From: Cyanodermella asteris
Lineage: Eukaryota > Ascomycota > Lecanoromycetes > Ostropales > Stictidaceae
Direction: 5' to 3'
NCBI GenBank assembly: GCA_900618795.1
Contig: UYJD01000020.1
Location: 85,827-149,826, forward strand
Length of the DNA stretch: 64,000 nucleotides
Every line of letters begins with the position of its first letter. The stretch's first letter is position 1. The position numbers and the translations under genes were made by a program. Shown here piece after piece: positions 1 through 10,511 of this stretch. A model generated the notes under the pieces. It saw only the letters and a program-made list of their open reading frames with translations. It was not told where the DNA came from and did no database searches.

Positions 1-352
1 TAGCGAAAAGGACGCCTTTTTCAGCATACGGCGGCGCCGCTTTCAGCTCCCTTCTCGCCGGCCGTCCCGGTGGCCATCATGACAAATTTGTAATTTATGC
101 CAAGAGTTTGATGACAGAGCGTCTTGGCGTAGTTAGCGTCCATATTCTAAGCGTAACCAATTCCAGAGGAAAGGTGGTTCACCGTCCCGGGTGAGTGCAA
201 GCACGTCTCCGGGTGAGCAAGCCAGATGACTGGCTCACAGCTGCTCCTGCCGCGTTTCAGCTGGGGACCGCTTCTGCGACCACACCGATGCTATCACATC
301 CTTCGCCTTTCCCTCTTCGTTAGGCTGAAAATGCCTTGATTGACAGCCCAAG
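1..352. other. no gene recognised
   Basis: No long open frame or recognisable motif was seen on either strand. The stretch precedes the F-box relic that begins at 353 and may hold its old promoter. Confidence 0.4.
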
Positions 353-498
353 ATGACGACAGACAAGGTACTACACCTCTCTGGCCTTTCCGCTGAAGTC
401 TTGGACCACATTTCCGAGCAGCTACATCCAGCCGCAATTGAATGGAGCTAGTGCTTGAAGCGATGCTGCCTCGTGTTATCTCGCCAGCCCTTCAGGTA
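353..498 (+). pseudogene. F-box protein N-terminal relic
   Basis: From the ATG at 353 the frame reads an F-box-like start, LSGLSAEVLDHISEQLHP, followed by a TAG at 449. The same frame then resumes with CLKRCCLVLSRQP, which fits the second half of an F-box helix bundle (leucine/cysteine-rich, ending near the usual 40-residue length). Nothing F-box-like follows; 500-926 shows no convincing coding sequence. In intact proteins the F-box binds Skp1 in SCF ubiquitin ligases. The in-frame stop and missing C-terminal substrate domain argue for a dead fragment. A short intron removing the TAG cannot be excluded. Confidence 0.45.
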
Positions 499-926
499 GC
501 TGTCAATCGGGGACGATGAATGCACTTCAGGCTGAGCACTGCTAGCCACAAAAGGCTGTGGTGGCCTGGTACGAGAGCTCGAGTTGACTTGCATCGTCGA
601 AGCCGATCATGGTCTTGCTTGTCTCTCGTGATTGCCTGCCCACTTTCAGCGCCAAACAGTGCGGAACGATCTGGTTGCTTGGGAACACGACAGCAATCTA
701 CGCAAGACAACAAAATGACTGCTGGCGTGCGGACTGTGGTCGACAACTCTCTGGAGGACGCCTTGCTGATTCACAGGTCCTGCGCTAGTACGGTAAGGCG
801 TCCCTTGAGGCAGTTGGTAGTTCCAGCCTTACCGGCAAGGCAAATTGGCGCGGGTTGTTATAAAGGTGTGATCAGCCTTCGAGAATCGCAGATAATTTTT
901 TGACTCCATTCAGATCAAATCTCACC

Positions 927-2243
927 ATGACGGCCTCCAACACTGCTGTGGATCTCGAAGCTGGTATTCTAGAAGATCCGCGTCTGGCCCCGCGGTCTGG
1001 CATCGATCTGATACGCCCGACATCGCCGCTAGGAGAGCACAGACCCGGCAACACCGGCATCGATTCTGCGTTGGGGTTCTGTCGGCCATACCCATATACT
1101 TGTAACATACAGCTGAAGAGATTGGAGGGGTATGAGGCGCGAAAAGAGCACGAGTCTGCACCAAAGCCGTACGAAGGAAATTGTATTTTCTTGTGCATGG
1201 GAGAACCTGATGGATCACACTTCGCAAACGTGGTGAGGTGTAAGCGGCCACGAGCATCCCGCCGGATACGGTCCGAGCAACTGGAATTCGTCTATGAAAC
1301 CGACGAAGACGTTGCACGCGAGCGGAAACGTTTACGAAAAACCGAAGCGGTGGACTATTATCCACAAGGACTCGATGAATTGATTGTCGAATGCGACAGT
1401 GACATTTTCGAAAGACTGCGCGATACGGCGCTTTCGAAAAATGGCTTTTGGAAATCAGTCGTCCCATATTACGGAGTGACGAAGGTTGAGGAAGTAACGG
1501 TAGGACCCATCACATCGGTGTATGATGACGAAATTGTACTAAACTAGGCACAGTTCGAATTTGACGGCTCAGTGGATCGGGATGGTTCTTACCCAATCAA
1601 AATGTGCCGTCTTGACATTGATGCCATTAGAAAGGACTGTTCAAAGCGACGCGAAAACCACCTGCGAAGCGCAGGAATTCTTCATGGCGTACAATTTTGT
1701 CTTGACGCCGGTGAGTCTTGGTGTGATGGAGACCAGCAACACAGTGATGACTGTTGGATTGGGATGGAACATTGGAGCCAAAAGTGCGCGAAACTTGAAG
1801 CCGACAGTGCAGAAGACCGGCTCAAAAAACTCAAGCGGCTTGATGAATTGAGATCCAACCTTCTACATCCTGCAATCGCGGATGGGCGCGCAACTTTGTC
1901 TGGTATGGCGCAGGAAAGTTGCGTATACACCTTACGAAGCGAGGGTCACACAATTTGTCATCCTGATGATTCTGACGCTACAATAACAGTTTTGCCGAAC
2001 AACGTGCACAGTTTCGATACGTTGGACAAGGTTCGAGGCTTATATGTGGAGTTTGGGTGGCAGTGGGATAAGATGAGGCAAGGTTTACCTGTGCATATTT
2101 CCCTTGTATTTTGCTCGGTGTTCCTGGTTTGGTTCTGTACTCTCCTTATAGCTGGGCGTACTGAAGACTGGCAAACAGCTTGTGGCCTCGGGTCACTGGC
2201 TATTGCGTCAGTTACGATCTTGTGGCAGAAGCTTCAGCATTGA
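927..2243 (+). CDS. uncharacterised protein with C-terminal membrane hairpin
   Basis: Two exons, 927-1493 and 1548-2243, join in phase 0 through an intron with a TACTAAAC branch site and CTAG acceptor, giving about 420 aa. The start ATG has a good context (CACCATG). The N-terminal half has an RPYPYTCNIQLKRLEGYEA segment and a charged, Arg/Glu-rich stretch; the middle holds many Cys and acidic residues. The C-terminus contains two hydrophobic segments (about HISLVFCSVFLVWFCTLLIAG and ACGLGSLAIASVTILW) separated by a short charged loop, so the protein probably sits in a membrane as a hairpin with its bulk in the cytosol. I do not recognise the family. Some fungal accessory proteins share this soluble-domain-plus-hairpin architecture, but no function follows from that. 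Confidence 0.6.
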
Positions 2244-2671
2244 GCGAATCCTCGGAAAAAGGAGTCCAGGAAATCAACGAAGTTGCCTTCATCGTGTGAT
2301 GTGACTACAATAGAGGCGTTCACTATCGATCCTAGCGGCAGCTCAATCCTCATGCTGTGTTTGGGCAAGTACTTGCGATGGCGAAGCGATGCTACTAGAC
2401 CTGCTGCATCGATTTGCTCAGAACGAGACGCCAACTGCAAGCCTTGTCCAAAATTCCTCGCCGATGTTCCTCCAAGGTTGACACGTTCGCCGTAGAAACT
2501 TGGCCAAAGATTTGATTTAAGTCTTTCAACAAGTTCACCCCTCTCGCAACGATAAGGTCGTGGTCTCGGCGGTAGTCAGAAAAATGGTGTGCGTGAGATT
2601 ACATAAGCACATTTGGGATGCCGGCCTGCGCTGACACTATTTAGATACATGCACGAAGAATTCTGCTAGCC
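2244..2671. other. intergenic, no gene recognised
   Basis: Lies between the stop of the membrane-hairpin gene and the stop of the convergent AAA+ gene. Only short open frames were seen and none has coding character. Confidence 0.4.
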
Positions 2672-4185
2672 TCAGTCTCTGTCCGACCCGCGACTCGATT
2701 CAGCCTCAATGTCACCATAATCACTGGCGATGCTATTATCTGGACGTCCACTTCTGCTCCAGTCCTTGATCAGCTGTCGGATCTCCTCCTTCGGTATCTC
2801 ATGGTCTTCGTCCCGATTTCGAAGCTTGAGCATGAAAACAAAATCGATCAATCGTCGGACAATAAACTGAACCAGCCTCCCATTCCCATTCTTCGCGTGC
2901 GCGAGAATGATCTCCTTCCATGAGTCGACACTTTCCACGCACTTTCTCATAGCTTTATCGAAGAGTTGAGGATCAACTGTGAGTGGTAATGAGTCTCGAA
3001 TCTGGTCAAAATATTGCGAGACACATTTGTCATACACTGCGGCGAGGGTCTGCTTATCAAGCTCAGGCCAACGTATTCGAACGAACCGATCGACAAAGGC
3101 GCGGTCGAATTTATCCAGGGAATCATTGGTAATAAGTATGAAGACAACATGAGCAATGTTTTCCTCGCCGATGTTCTCTTCTCGAGTCTTGTCCTCCGGG
3201 ACATCTGGATTGAACAATTGGTTGTACGTAGCTAATCTCCAGCTACCATGCACGAGTTTCGCCCTAAACTCGTCAATCATGCAGATTGGATTCAGTACGC
3301 CACTTCCGCGGAGGCTGTCCCTCAAATGGCCTTTGACTGACATTTGGACATCTCCGCCCGGAATACCCCACGGACGCCACGTCACTTTGTCACCTGAGAG
3401 ATCTTCTTCGTCCAATTTCTTGCTCTGTATTTTGACCAATGGGGCTCGAAGTGCTTTCGCCAGCAACTCAATTGCCGTTGTTTTCCCTGAGCCCGGTCCC
3501 CCTGAAATGATGAATTGTGGCCGCATTGTATTCTTCCACCCGCAGATAGAAGCGGTCATGATGGAGTTGACCATCATGTCCACTGAACTTCTGGCCTCTT
3601 CCGGTAATCTTTCGTTAAGCTTGTCCAAAGCCTCTCGGTCGCAGTTGTCATAGTAATTGGAAAAGAGGCGTGGCTGGCCAAGCCAATAAGCTTGTCGGAG
3701 CTGAAGCACAACGTAAAGATCGTGGTAAGTATCAACAGTCCCAGATCTCTTGCCGTTCTTCAAGGCAACAAGGCTTGTGCGAACGAGGTCGTCGAGAATA
3801 TCAACGCAGAAACTGAGGTACCGATGACAGGGCCTGACATGCTACTTCCCCCAGACTCAATCAGCTGTGAGATCCGATTAGCTAGAGCGCCTGCTGCGAC
3901 GCTCACCGCAGCCGCGACGAGATCCCGCAACACGACCACAATAACAAGCCTTGGCTGATGGCTTGTTGTTTGTTTGACAATCTGTTCCAGGTGTCTCATA
4001 TGATCCAGGGACGGAGTTGTCGTGTCCCATTGAGGCGGCTCAATCGGCTTATGACGAGTCGTGCTGAGCTTGTTACGGAAATGGCTCACAATCTCGAAGC
4101 CGCCACGTTCATGTAGTGGCATATATCCGACTGTCGTTAGGAAGTCATCTGCGCAAGCAATGAGCTCGTGAAGTTGACGAGACAT
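2672..4185 (-). CDS. AAA+ ATPase with N-terminal membrane-like segment
   Basis: The C-terminal 350 residues form one AAA+ module: Walker A GGPGSGKTT, Walker B ICMIDE, sensor 1 VFILITND and an arginine-finger region AFVDRFVRIRW. Such modules couple ATP hydrolysis to remodelling of proteins or complexes. Upstream (about 3760-4185) a second frame starts at an ATG (MSRQLHELIACADD) and includes a hydrophobic stretch, LVIVVVLRDLVAAAVSVAAG. The two frames overlap and must be joined by an intron or a frameshift that I could not place; the AAA frame alone has no ATG start. The order resembles BCS1-like membrane AAA proteins (short N-terminal membrane segment, then AAA), but I see no BCS1-specific signature. 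A second AAA+ gene lies 1.3 kb downstream in the same orientation. Function unknown. Confidence 0.65.
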
Positions 4186-4889
4186 CGTCACAAAAGTCTC
4201 TAGGAGGAAGTGGTGTTTATGACAGGCATGAGAAGCTGGAAATGCCAGGTTTAACACGATGTGGACTTTTCCGCCTTGCTTGAGCTGACTGCACAGACCA
4301 CAACCTAGCACTCCCCTACAGCACTCCACCGGACTTGTGCAGACTTAGCTGCTCGTCCAATCCGCATATGCATCGATATCTTGAATGCTACTGGCTGGAA
4401 AGGTCAAGTACCTACATCCAAGCAATGGTTGGACCGAGCAGGGTGACCACAAGGAGCATGGAGGAAGAAGCTAGCCGGATGGAGGCAATGAAGGACTGGA
4501 TCATCGCTGAAATCAAGCCGGGCGTCAAGGTTTGGCGTTTGCAATGCACACGACAAGCCCCGAGAGCCACTGACAGGGATACGCCAGCGCTGGAAGAGAA
4601 AAGGGAAGGCAGCGGAAGGCCTCTTTTCCCATCCAGCCTCCCTGCTACGTGTGTATTTTGGACGGGTCCAATCAGGGTCGGCCAACAGTACAGTGGACGC
4701 GAGGGACAAAGCACCGCGATTTTCTTCCATTATTTGATGTTATTGGCAGGGAAGTAGCTGTCGAGATCTGCGCAAGACCCTCTTGAGAACAGACTTCCCA
4801 GCCCATCTTGCCGAGCTGACTCTCTACAATACTCCCCAGCGAGAATCCTGCCCATACTGTATCTTCGTGAACGACTCGACACAAACAGC
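4186..4889. other. intergenic, no gene recognised
   Basis: Separates the divergent AAA+ gene and the small gene starting at 4890, so it probably holds both promoters. Open frames are present on both strands, but none has a recognisable motif or consistent coding character. Confidence 0.35.
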
Positions 4890-5313
4890 ATGTCTGTGAT
4901 CATCTACAGACTACATGCCGAAGGCAGGTTCAAAACGTTTGACCTACAACATCTCCTGCATGAGATGCCCCTGAAGCTAGATGTGTCCTGCGCTCAGTTT
5001 CAAAACCAACCGATCGAGCTGGAAAACGCGTCGGCACACTTCGTTCCTCAGTCTCTGCAGCATACCTCGCCTTACGCACTCTTTGAAGATGGGACGCTGG
5101 TGGACGAGAGTGACAAGGAGTTTCAGTGTTCTCTCTCGGAGGATGTCGTCCAGGCGCTTCTGAGGTCCCCAAAAGGGGCGACTGTGTGCCGCGAGATCTT
5201 GACCTACGACGAAACTGAGAACGGCAAAGTGACTACCAGCACAATGTGGTAAGTTCAGAATCGCATCGATCGATTCGCAGCTAACAGATGACAGGAGGTT
5301 CGACATCGTATGA
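4890..5313 (+). CDS. uncharacterised small protein
   Basis: Two exons, 4890-5248 and 5295-5313, joined by a 46-bp intron (GTAAGT donor, CTAACAG...GACAG acceptor region), give 125 aa ending WRFDIV. The protein is soluble, mildly acidic, with no signal peptide or membrane segment. It begins MSVIIYRLHAEGRFKTFDLQ. The opening strand-helix pattern is faintly ubiquitin-like, but I see no diagnostic residues and do not assign a family. It is convergent with the DUF7025-AAA gene, whose stop lies about 170 bp away. Confidence 0.45.
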
Positions 5314-5486
5314 TGAGGTCGATCTGGCACTGAAGAATGGGTTTTTTGTTGGGGCCTGCCAACAGCTGTCCGGCAATATAATTCTGGCATTGGCACATGG
5401 GATTTACCGAGCACGAAGTTCTCGGATGAGAGAAACAAATACCGTTCATTGCATTGGAAATGGCCGATGCGACAAGTGGTCGAATC

Positions 5487-8151
5487 CTACGTGTACATGC
5501 TGTCCGCCAGGTCTGCATTGGTAAATTCGCGCATGAACTCCTTGTTAACCTCCAAGGCCATCGCAAGCTGGGAATGTCACCATCGAATTTTGCGACGCCG
5601 CAACTGCAACCGCAGTGGCAATGACGTTCTTTATCTGGTCATTGTTAGCTTGTCTCGATACTTTGTCCGCATCGCTTACCTGTCGGCCGTTGAGCTTGTT
5701 TTTGCACAGACTTCGTACCTCCTTTGGCGTTACATGAGGATTTCCCTGCTTCATACGAGCTTTGCGCAAAAAGTTCCACCACAACGCCTCTTTGGCCTCA
5801 GGCTGTAGTGCATTGTACTTCAGCATCAAGTGAATCCGGCTCAAAATTGCTTCATCAAACCCGGATGCTCGATTTGTCGTGAGGAACATAATTGCTTCGC
5901 AGTATTCCATCCGCCGAAGGAATACAGACACAAGACTGTTGTGCTGCAGGTTGGCAGTCGAGCGTCTTTCAAGATAGACATCTGCCTCGTCGAGTAGCAG
6001 AATTGCATTCCAATGCTTTGCAATTTGAAAGATTGTCGAAAGACTGGCATCAAGTTGTGCTGCGTCTAGACCCATCTCGCTTGCTGCGATCTTCTGCGAG
6101 TCAGTCTGTGGGTTCTGCCAATGTAGTCCTCGTGACATACCGAATAAAGCGGTCTGCGCAGATGCTCGGCCACGGCTTCGGCCGTCAATGTCTTACCGAG
6201 TCCTGGGTTGCCGCTGCAGTGATTAGCGAATACTTTTGAAGCTGCAGGATCATGACATACTGCAAAAGGACATTCAGACCGCGACCTTTGCCAGAGACGA
6301 AATCATCGAAGTCGCAGGCGGCGTCGCCGCTCGCCCGCCGAGCGAGAGCCATAATCACCTGCTTTTGGTTCGCCGGTAGCGACAGGCATTCGTATGGCTG
6401 TGAAGACCACTCGATGTCCCGGATATCATCAATCGCGAACTCGCCTGGCAACTATCAGCCTTGTTATTAAGCCACGTCGAGTTGCTTACCCCAAATCTTC
6501 TTGCCGAAGCAGAAACCGGGCACAGTATGGCAGCAGATCAAATGATCTTGATCAGTGAAGCGTTCGGATCCAAGCGATCCCCGCTCGAGCTGACTCTTGG
6601 TCGGAACTTCTTCCGAGTCCAGCGAAACGCAGACACTGTAAAAGGTGTCATACGGGTCATGCTTTTTGAAGTAGCCCGGCTGCATTTTTCGAAAAAACGA
6701 GGCATCGATCATAAGTCTTTCATTGAGTGTGAACTTGATCCGATTGCCGTCCTTATCTTTGGTGAATGCTTCACCCGAGCAGTGACAATGATGCGTGCCC
6801 GTCAATGCCAGAAACCTCTTGCCACGTTGAATCAGGTGGGATCTGACAGCAGACAAGTGCGAATGAAATTCGAGCGGGAAGACCTCCAGGCGATTGATCG
6901 CCTTATCACCCTTGAAAAAGTCGATTGCGAGCTTTGTGGACATCTCGCAAAGTCTGGTGCCATTGAAATCCAGATAGTGGCAGTCGAGTTGCCAGAACTT
7001 GGTACCATCTTCTCTGGTTATTTCCTCGCCATGATCAAAGATCAGACAACGAGATTTTCCAGTGCCAGGACAGGTTGTGTACACCACAGCATTAGGCTTG
7101 AAGAGCGCCCAAAGGAGCTCGTATGTGATGGAGCCCGCATCTTCGAGGGAGGCGAGAGCTGCTCGCGTGCCTTCATAACTGTTCGTGATGTGTTTGGATA
7201 GCAGATCAAGTTCCTGGACGCATCTGATCGGCAGAGTGCCCTCTTGCAGATCGCGATAGGTAATGATCTCGCGCTCGAAATGGAAGAGGACGTTCCGTTC
7301 CACCTAGATGTGTGAGCATGCTCTTCTGTGGCAAGACCTCCCAGACTTACAGATGGCTTGTCCCCTGCAAGAGACACGGCGTGGACCTCCTTCAAGACAT
7401 CTTGCAGCGCTTTACGAACGTGTCCTGACTTGATGTCCAGGAAAACAATCTGCTGGAAGGACTTGCGGTCTCTCAGGGGTCAGCTGGATGCAAACAAGGG
7501 ATACGGAAGCAGTCACCAGTCCTTTTCCTGACCACGAAGGCGTATTCGTCCAGCTCTTCGATGATCGTGTCTTCGACATCAGCCTGGATCCTGTACTTGT
7601 ACGCTTTGTTGTCCCAACTATGCTCTGGGTCAGCTAGGAAAACTCAAGCCGCAAATTTGCATACACCTCGTCGACTGTCTTGTGCTCGAGCTTCGTTGCG
7701 ATAGCCTTTTTGCCAGGCTGATCCGGCTCCTTTCTCACTAGATGATCCTTTTCAAGTCGATCGATAAGTGCATTCAGTTTGATGATGGTCCTCTCGGTAA
7801 CAAAAGGTGCAACAGGACCTGATGGTTATATCCGTGGGCTATCCGGGGGAGTATGCGAAGGCTGTACGGAGCAGGGGGTGGTCATTGTGGATTGATGGTC
7901 TCGTCGATGCAGAGTCGAAATGGTCTCAGCCGACAGAGCCGCCGGAAACACTGGCCATTTTATGTCTTGCCCCGAAGGAGACTCGCTAATGCCCGGTAGG
8001 AGTCTACGGCGAGCGCAACTGCTCCTGTTGTGATGAGAGCGTCTTTCTTGGGATACCGAAGTTCACAGGGCCTCACCCGAGCCAACAGATCGGCGCCCCG
8101 TTTTGAAGCCTTCACATGCACTTTGTGCTGTAATTGTCTGATGTGAGACAT
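5487..8151 (-). CDS. DUF7025-type fungal AAA+ ATPase
   Basis: The multi-exon gene reads leftward. An N-terminal exon around 7680-7800 (TIIKLNALIDRLEKDHLVRK) leads to the DUF7025 region (SITYELLWALFKPN, then YTTCPGTGKSRC). After further introns comes the AAA module: Walker A GNPGLGKTLTAEAVAEHL, Walker B AILLLDEADVYLERR, sensor 1 MFLTTNR and arginine finger DEAILSRIHL, then LNGRQ-IKNVIATAVAVA. Visible introns of about 45-50 bp lie near 7303-7350, 6452-6467, 6205-6250, 6090-6135 and 5650-5695. This family is common and lineage-expanded in Pezizomycotina; its substrates are unknown. The typical C-terminal helix (QLAMALEVNKEFMREF and on to a TAG at 5487) lies one frame off after about 5572, so the last 27 residues appear frameshifted. 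The start codon is uncertain (ATG at 8151 is one option). Confidence 0.75.
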
Positions 8152-8443
8152 CTAGCGCATTTATGCGGAACCTAAATGGCACGTCCCGTGGTCGCAGCAG
8201 TGAATGATTGGCCGTAGAGAGCAGTTAAAGGTCGCGGGCGTAGAGACGGAGCTTCACGATCGAACCTTCGTTGACGAAGTGGAGCTGACGCGTTCCAAAA
8301 TTATGCGACCCTCTAAAATTCCGTGTTGCGCATAACTTTGGCAACACGCCCCGCTCTTCGGCAGGACGCGCCACGCGAGTACTTAGGCTGGCAAGGCTGC
8401 CTCTCGATCCACTCTTGTCGTCGAACACCACTTACGTGACACT

Positions 8444-9521
8444 ATGTCGTCCGGCACGGTCCTCACCCAGATGAAAAGGCTGGTCGAAAAGGCCCAGGCT
8501 CTGCGAAACACACTCCCAAGGCTGCATCCGACAGACGATCAATGGGACACTTTGCAGGACCTTTGTTCCCAAATGTCGGCTTCCGTCGGTAACCTCGTCA
8601 GCGACGTTGATACGCTGAGAAAGACCAGAATGGAACGTGCGTGGAAAGAGAGTAAGGATCTCAGGGCAAAGGCCCAAATCAGCCGAGGAGAGGTATTCGG
8701 CAAGGGTTTATCCAAACAATCTGCTGTGTTCAGGAGGAATATCGCCACCATCTTCGGCGGTCCCAAAGTCTCCAAATTTGATTCAGAAGAGGTCAAAATC
8801 AGGAAAGAATCGACAAGAAGCAGATGCAAACAGATAAGCTGTTTGCATCCAGATGCTATCATTTCGTGGGCCGTGGCTTTCCCCCCAACCATATGGGCTG
8901 TGGGATCAATGGCATCAGATATCTTTGAATGCCTCCTGGTTGATATCGAGCCGGACTTGCCACAGGCCTGGCCGGACGAAGTTCTGCGCACCGTCCGGCT
9001 ACTGCAAGAAGATGAGGACTCTCTGGTGGATTGTTCAGCTTATAATGCATTCATTACAAGTAAGCACTTGATGCACTTGTCCTGCTTTCATGCTAAGATC
9101 TATCAGGTCTGGAAGGCCCCAAGAAAGAGCGCAGAAACTACAGGAAGCGACCTCGATGGAGTATGGAAGAGAATGAAAGGGGTGTGCCTGCGCCTGAATC
9201 ACCCTCAAACGAGAAACGAGGTACATTCATACTGCTCTTTAGAGACCCGATTATTGACTATCAACAGAAATGAAGCACCTATACACCAATGCCCCAATCA
9301 GCTTCGTGTCAACACTACCTGAACCACTAAGAACAGCCGTGGAAAATAGCCGTCTCTGGAAATGGGAAAGGAGGCATCCAGACATGACGTCGACAGAAAC
9401 GATTGCGACGCTATTTCCGAAGGACAATACTCAAGATGTCTCATTGACGATCTGGTGCGGCCATGATGAAGGATATGCAATCGTTGCAAGTTTGGGGCTG
9501 CGATTGGCAATGTCTGGCTAG
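8444..9521 (+). CDS. uncharacterised protein, N-terminal coiled coil and basic patch
   Basis: Three exons, 8444-9059, 9107-9220 and 9268-9521, joined by two 47-bp GT-AG introns, keep phase and give 327 aa. The first 110 residues are helical and charged (QMKRLVEKAQALRNTL, then DTLRKTRMERAWKESKDL), consistent with a coiled coil. The middle is hydrophobic with paired leucines (ECLLVDIEPDLPQAWPDEVL). Exon 2 supplies a strongly basic run, KKERRNYRKRPRW, that would serve as a nuclear localisation signal. No enzyme motif is visible and the family is not recognised. Its stop codon overlaps the stop of the convergent minus-strand fragment at 9518 by three bases. Correct phase through three exons suggests a functional gene. 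Confidence 0.65.
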
Positions 9522-9970
9522 ACTTTGAAATAGACGACCGCCCCTCGAACGTAACAGGTGAAATTAGCCGGCACTTGGTATTCCCTGTACTCTTCGCTAG
9601 GCAAGTTGTTGTCCTCATGCGCAGCCTGCTCGTCGGTTTCCTTGTTCACGATCGAAATGTAGTATCCCTTGAAGTAGACTGTTCTGTCGCTCGCTGTCGG
9701 TGCAAAGCGATGACCAGGAAGATCCTCTTCGCGTCCAGCAAGGGCCTCATCTCCGTGCTAAGTAGAACATGATCAGCTAAATGGTTCAACCGCGCTCCAA
9801 GATTCGACTGACAGCCATAGTGCGTTGCGGCCACCTTAACAGCACCACCGATATACAGACGTCGTTGGGTGCCAGACTCAAGGGCAGGTGACTCCCGTTT
9901 AGCAGCAGAATCCTTAAAGCAACTGGTGGTAAACCTCAAAGACGCTCCACAGCTGACGCTTGCAGAGTTT
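9518..9970 (-). CDS. uncharacterised gene fragment
   Basis: The exon 9757-9518 encodes a clearly protein-like tail, including RTVYFKGYYISIVNKETDEQ and ANFTCYVRGAVVYFKV before a TAG. An upstream exon of similar quality (TQRRLYIGGAVK, ending near 9835) joins in phase through an intron ending CTACTTAG. I found no convincing start upstream, so the 5' end is missing or on an exon I cannot place. No family recognised. It runs tail-to-tail with the 8444 gene. Confidence 0.45.
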
Positions 9971-10511
9971 GAAGGGAAAAAGATCCTACATCTTCTATAA
10001 GTCGCATCAGCGGCCGCTTGGGTCAGGCAAGGATAAACTCGCGCCTGACGTCGGAGGGGATTGGCGGGGCCTTCTCGCGCGCCGTGATCTGCACTAATGT
10101 CCAGCCTCTGTTGCTGATGACTCAGCCTTCCTGCTCGGGGAGTCCCGGTAAAGCCGGACCACGGCTAAGCGTATGATCTCTGGTCCACAAATTGTCTGTG
10201 TTCATCGAAAGTGTTATCTAGAGAAACACTATGGTTCACTTTTGGGACATTGTCCTTATGTCAGTTCGCTAGTGACATCCTTGTAGGGAAACGGGCCAAG
10301 TCTTGCGGAATATCAAATGGAGTTTTCTAGTTTACTTGTTTGCGACCCCAGTTAACGCATTCCATCTGAGCCGCCTCTTGGGTACAAAATAGGGTACGGC
10401 ACTCAGAAGTCATATGCTGCCATTCTGGATGCGCTCTTATTGCTGGTAAGCGACGAGCTCGATTGTGTTTCCCCGCTTCGGCTGATACAAGTGCCTTAAT
10501 CCAATCGCTAC
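9971..10511. other. intergenic, no gene recognised
   Basis: Only a short minus-strand frame (10327-10515, 62 codons) that overlaps the FunK1 stop by an ATGA. It is tryptophan- and cysteine-containing but has no recognisable motif, so I leave it uncalled. Confidence 0.35.
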
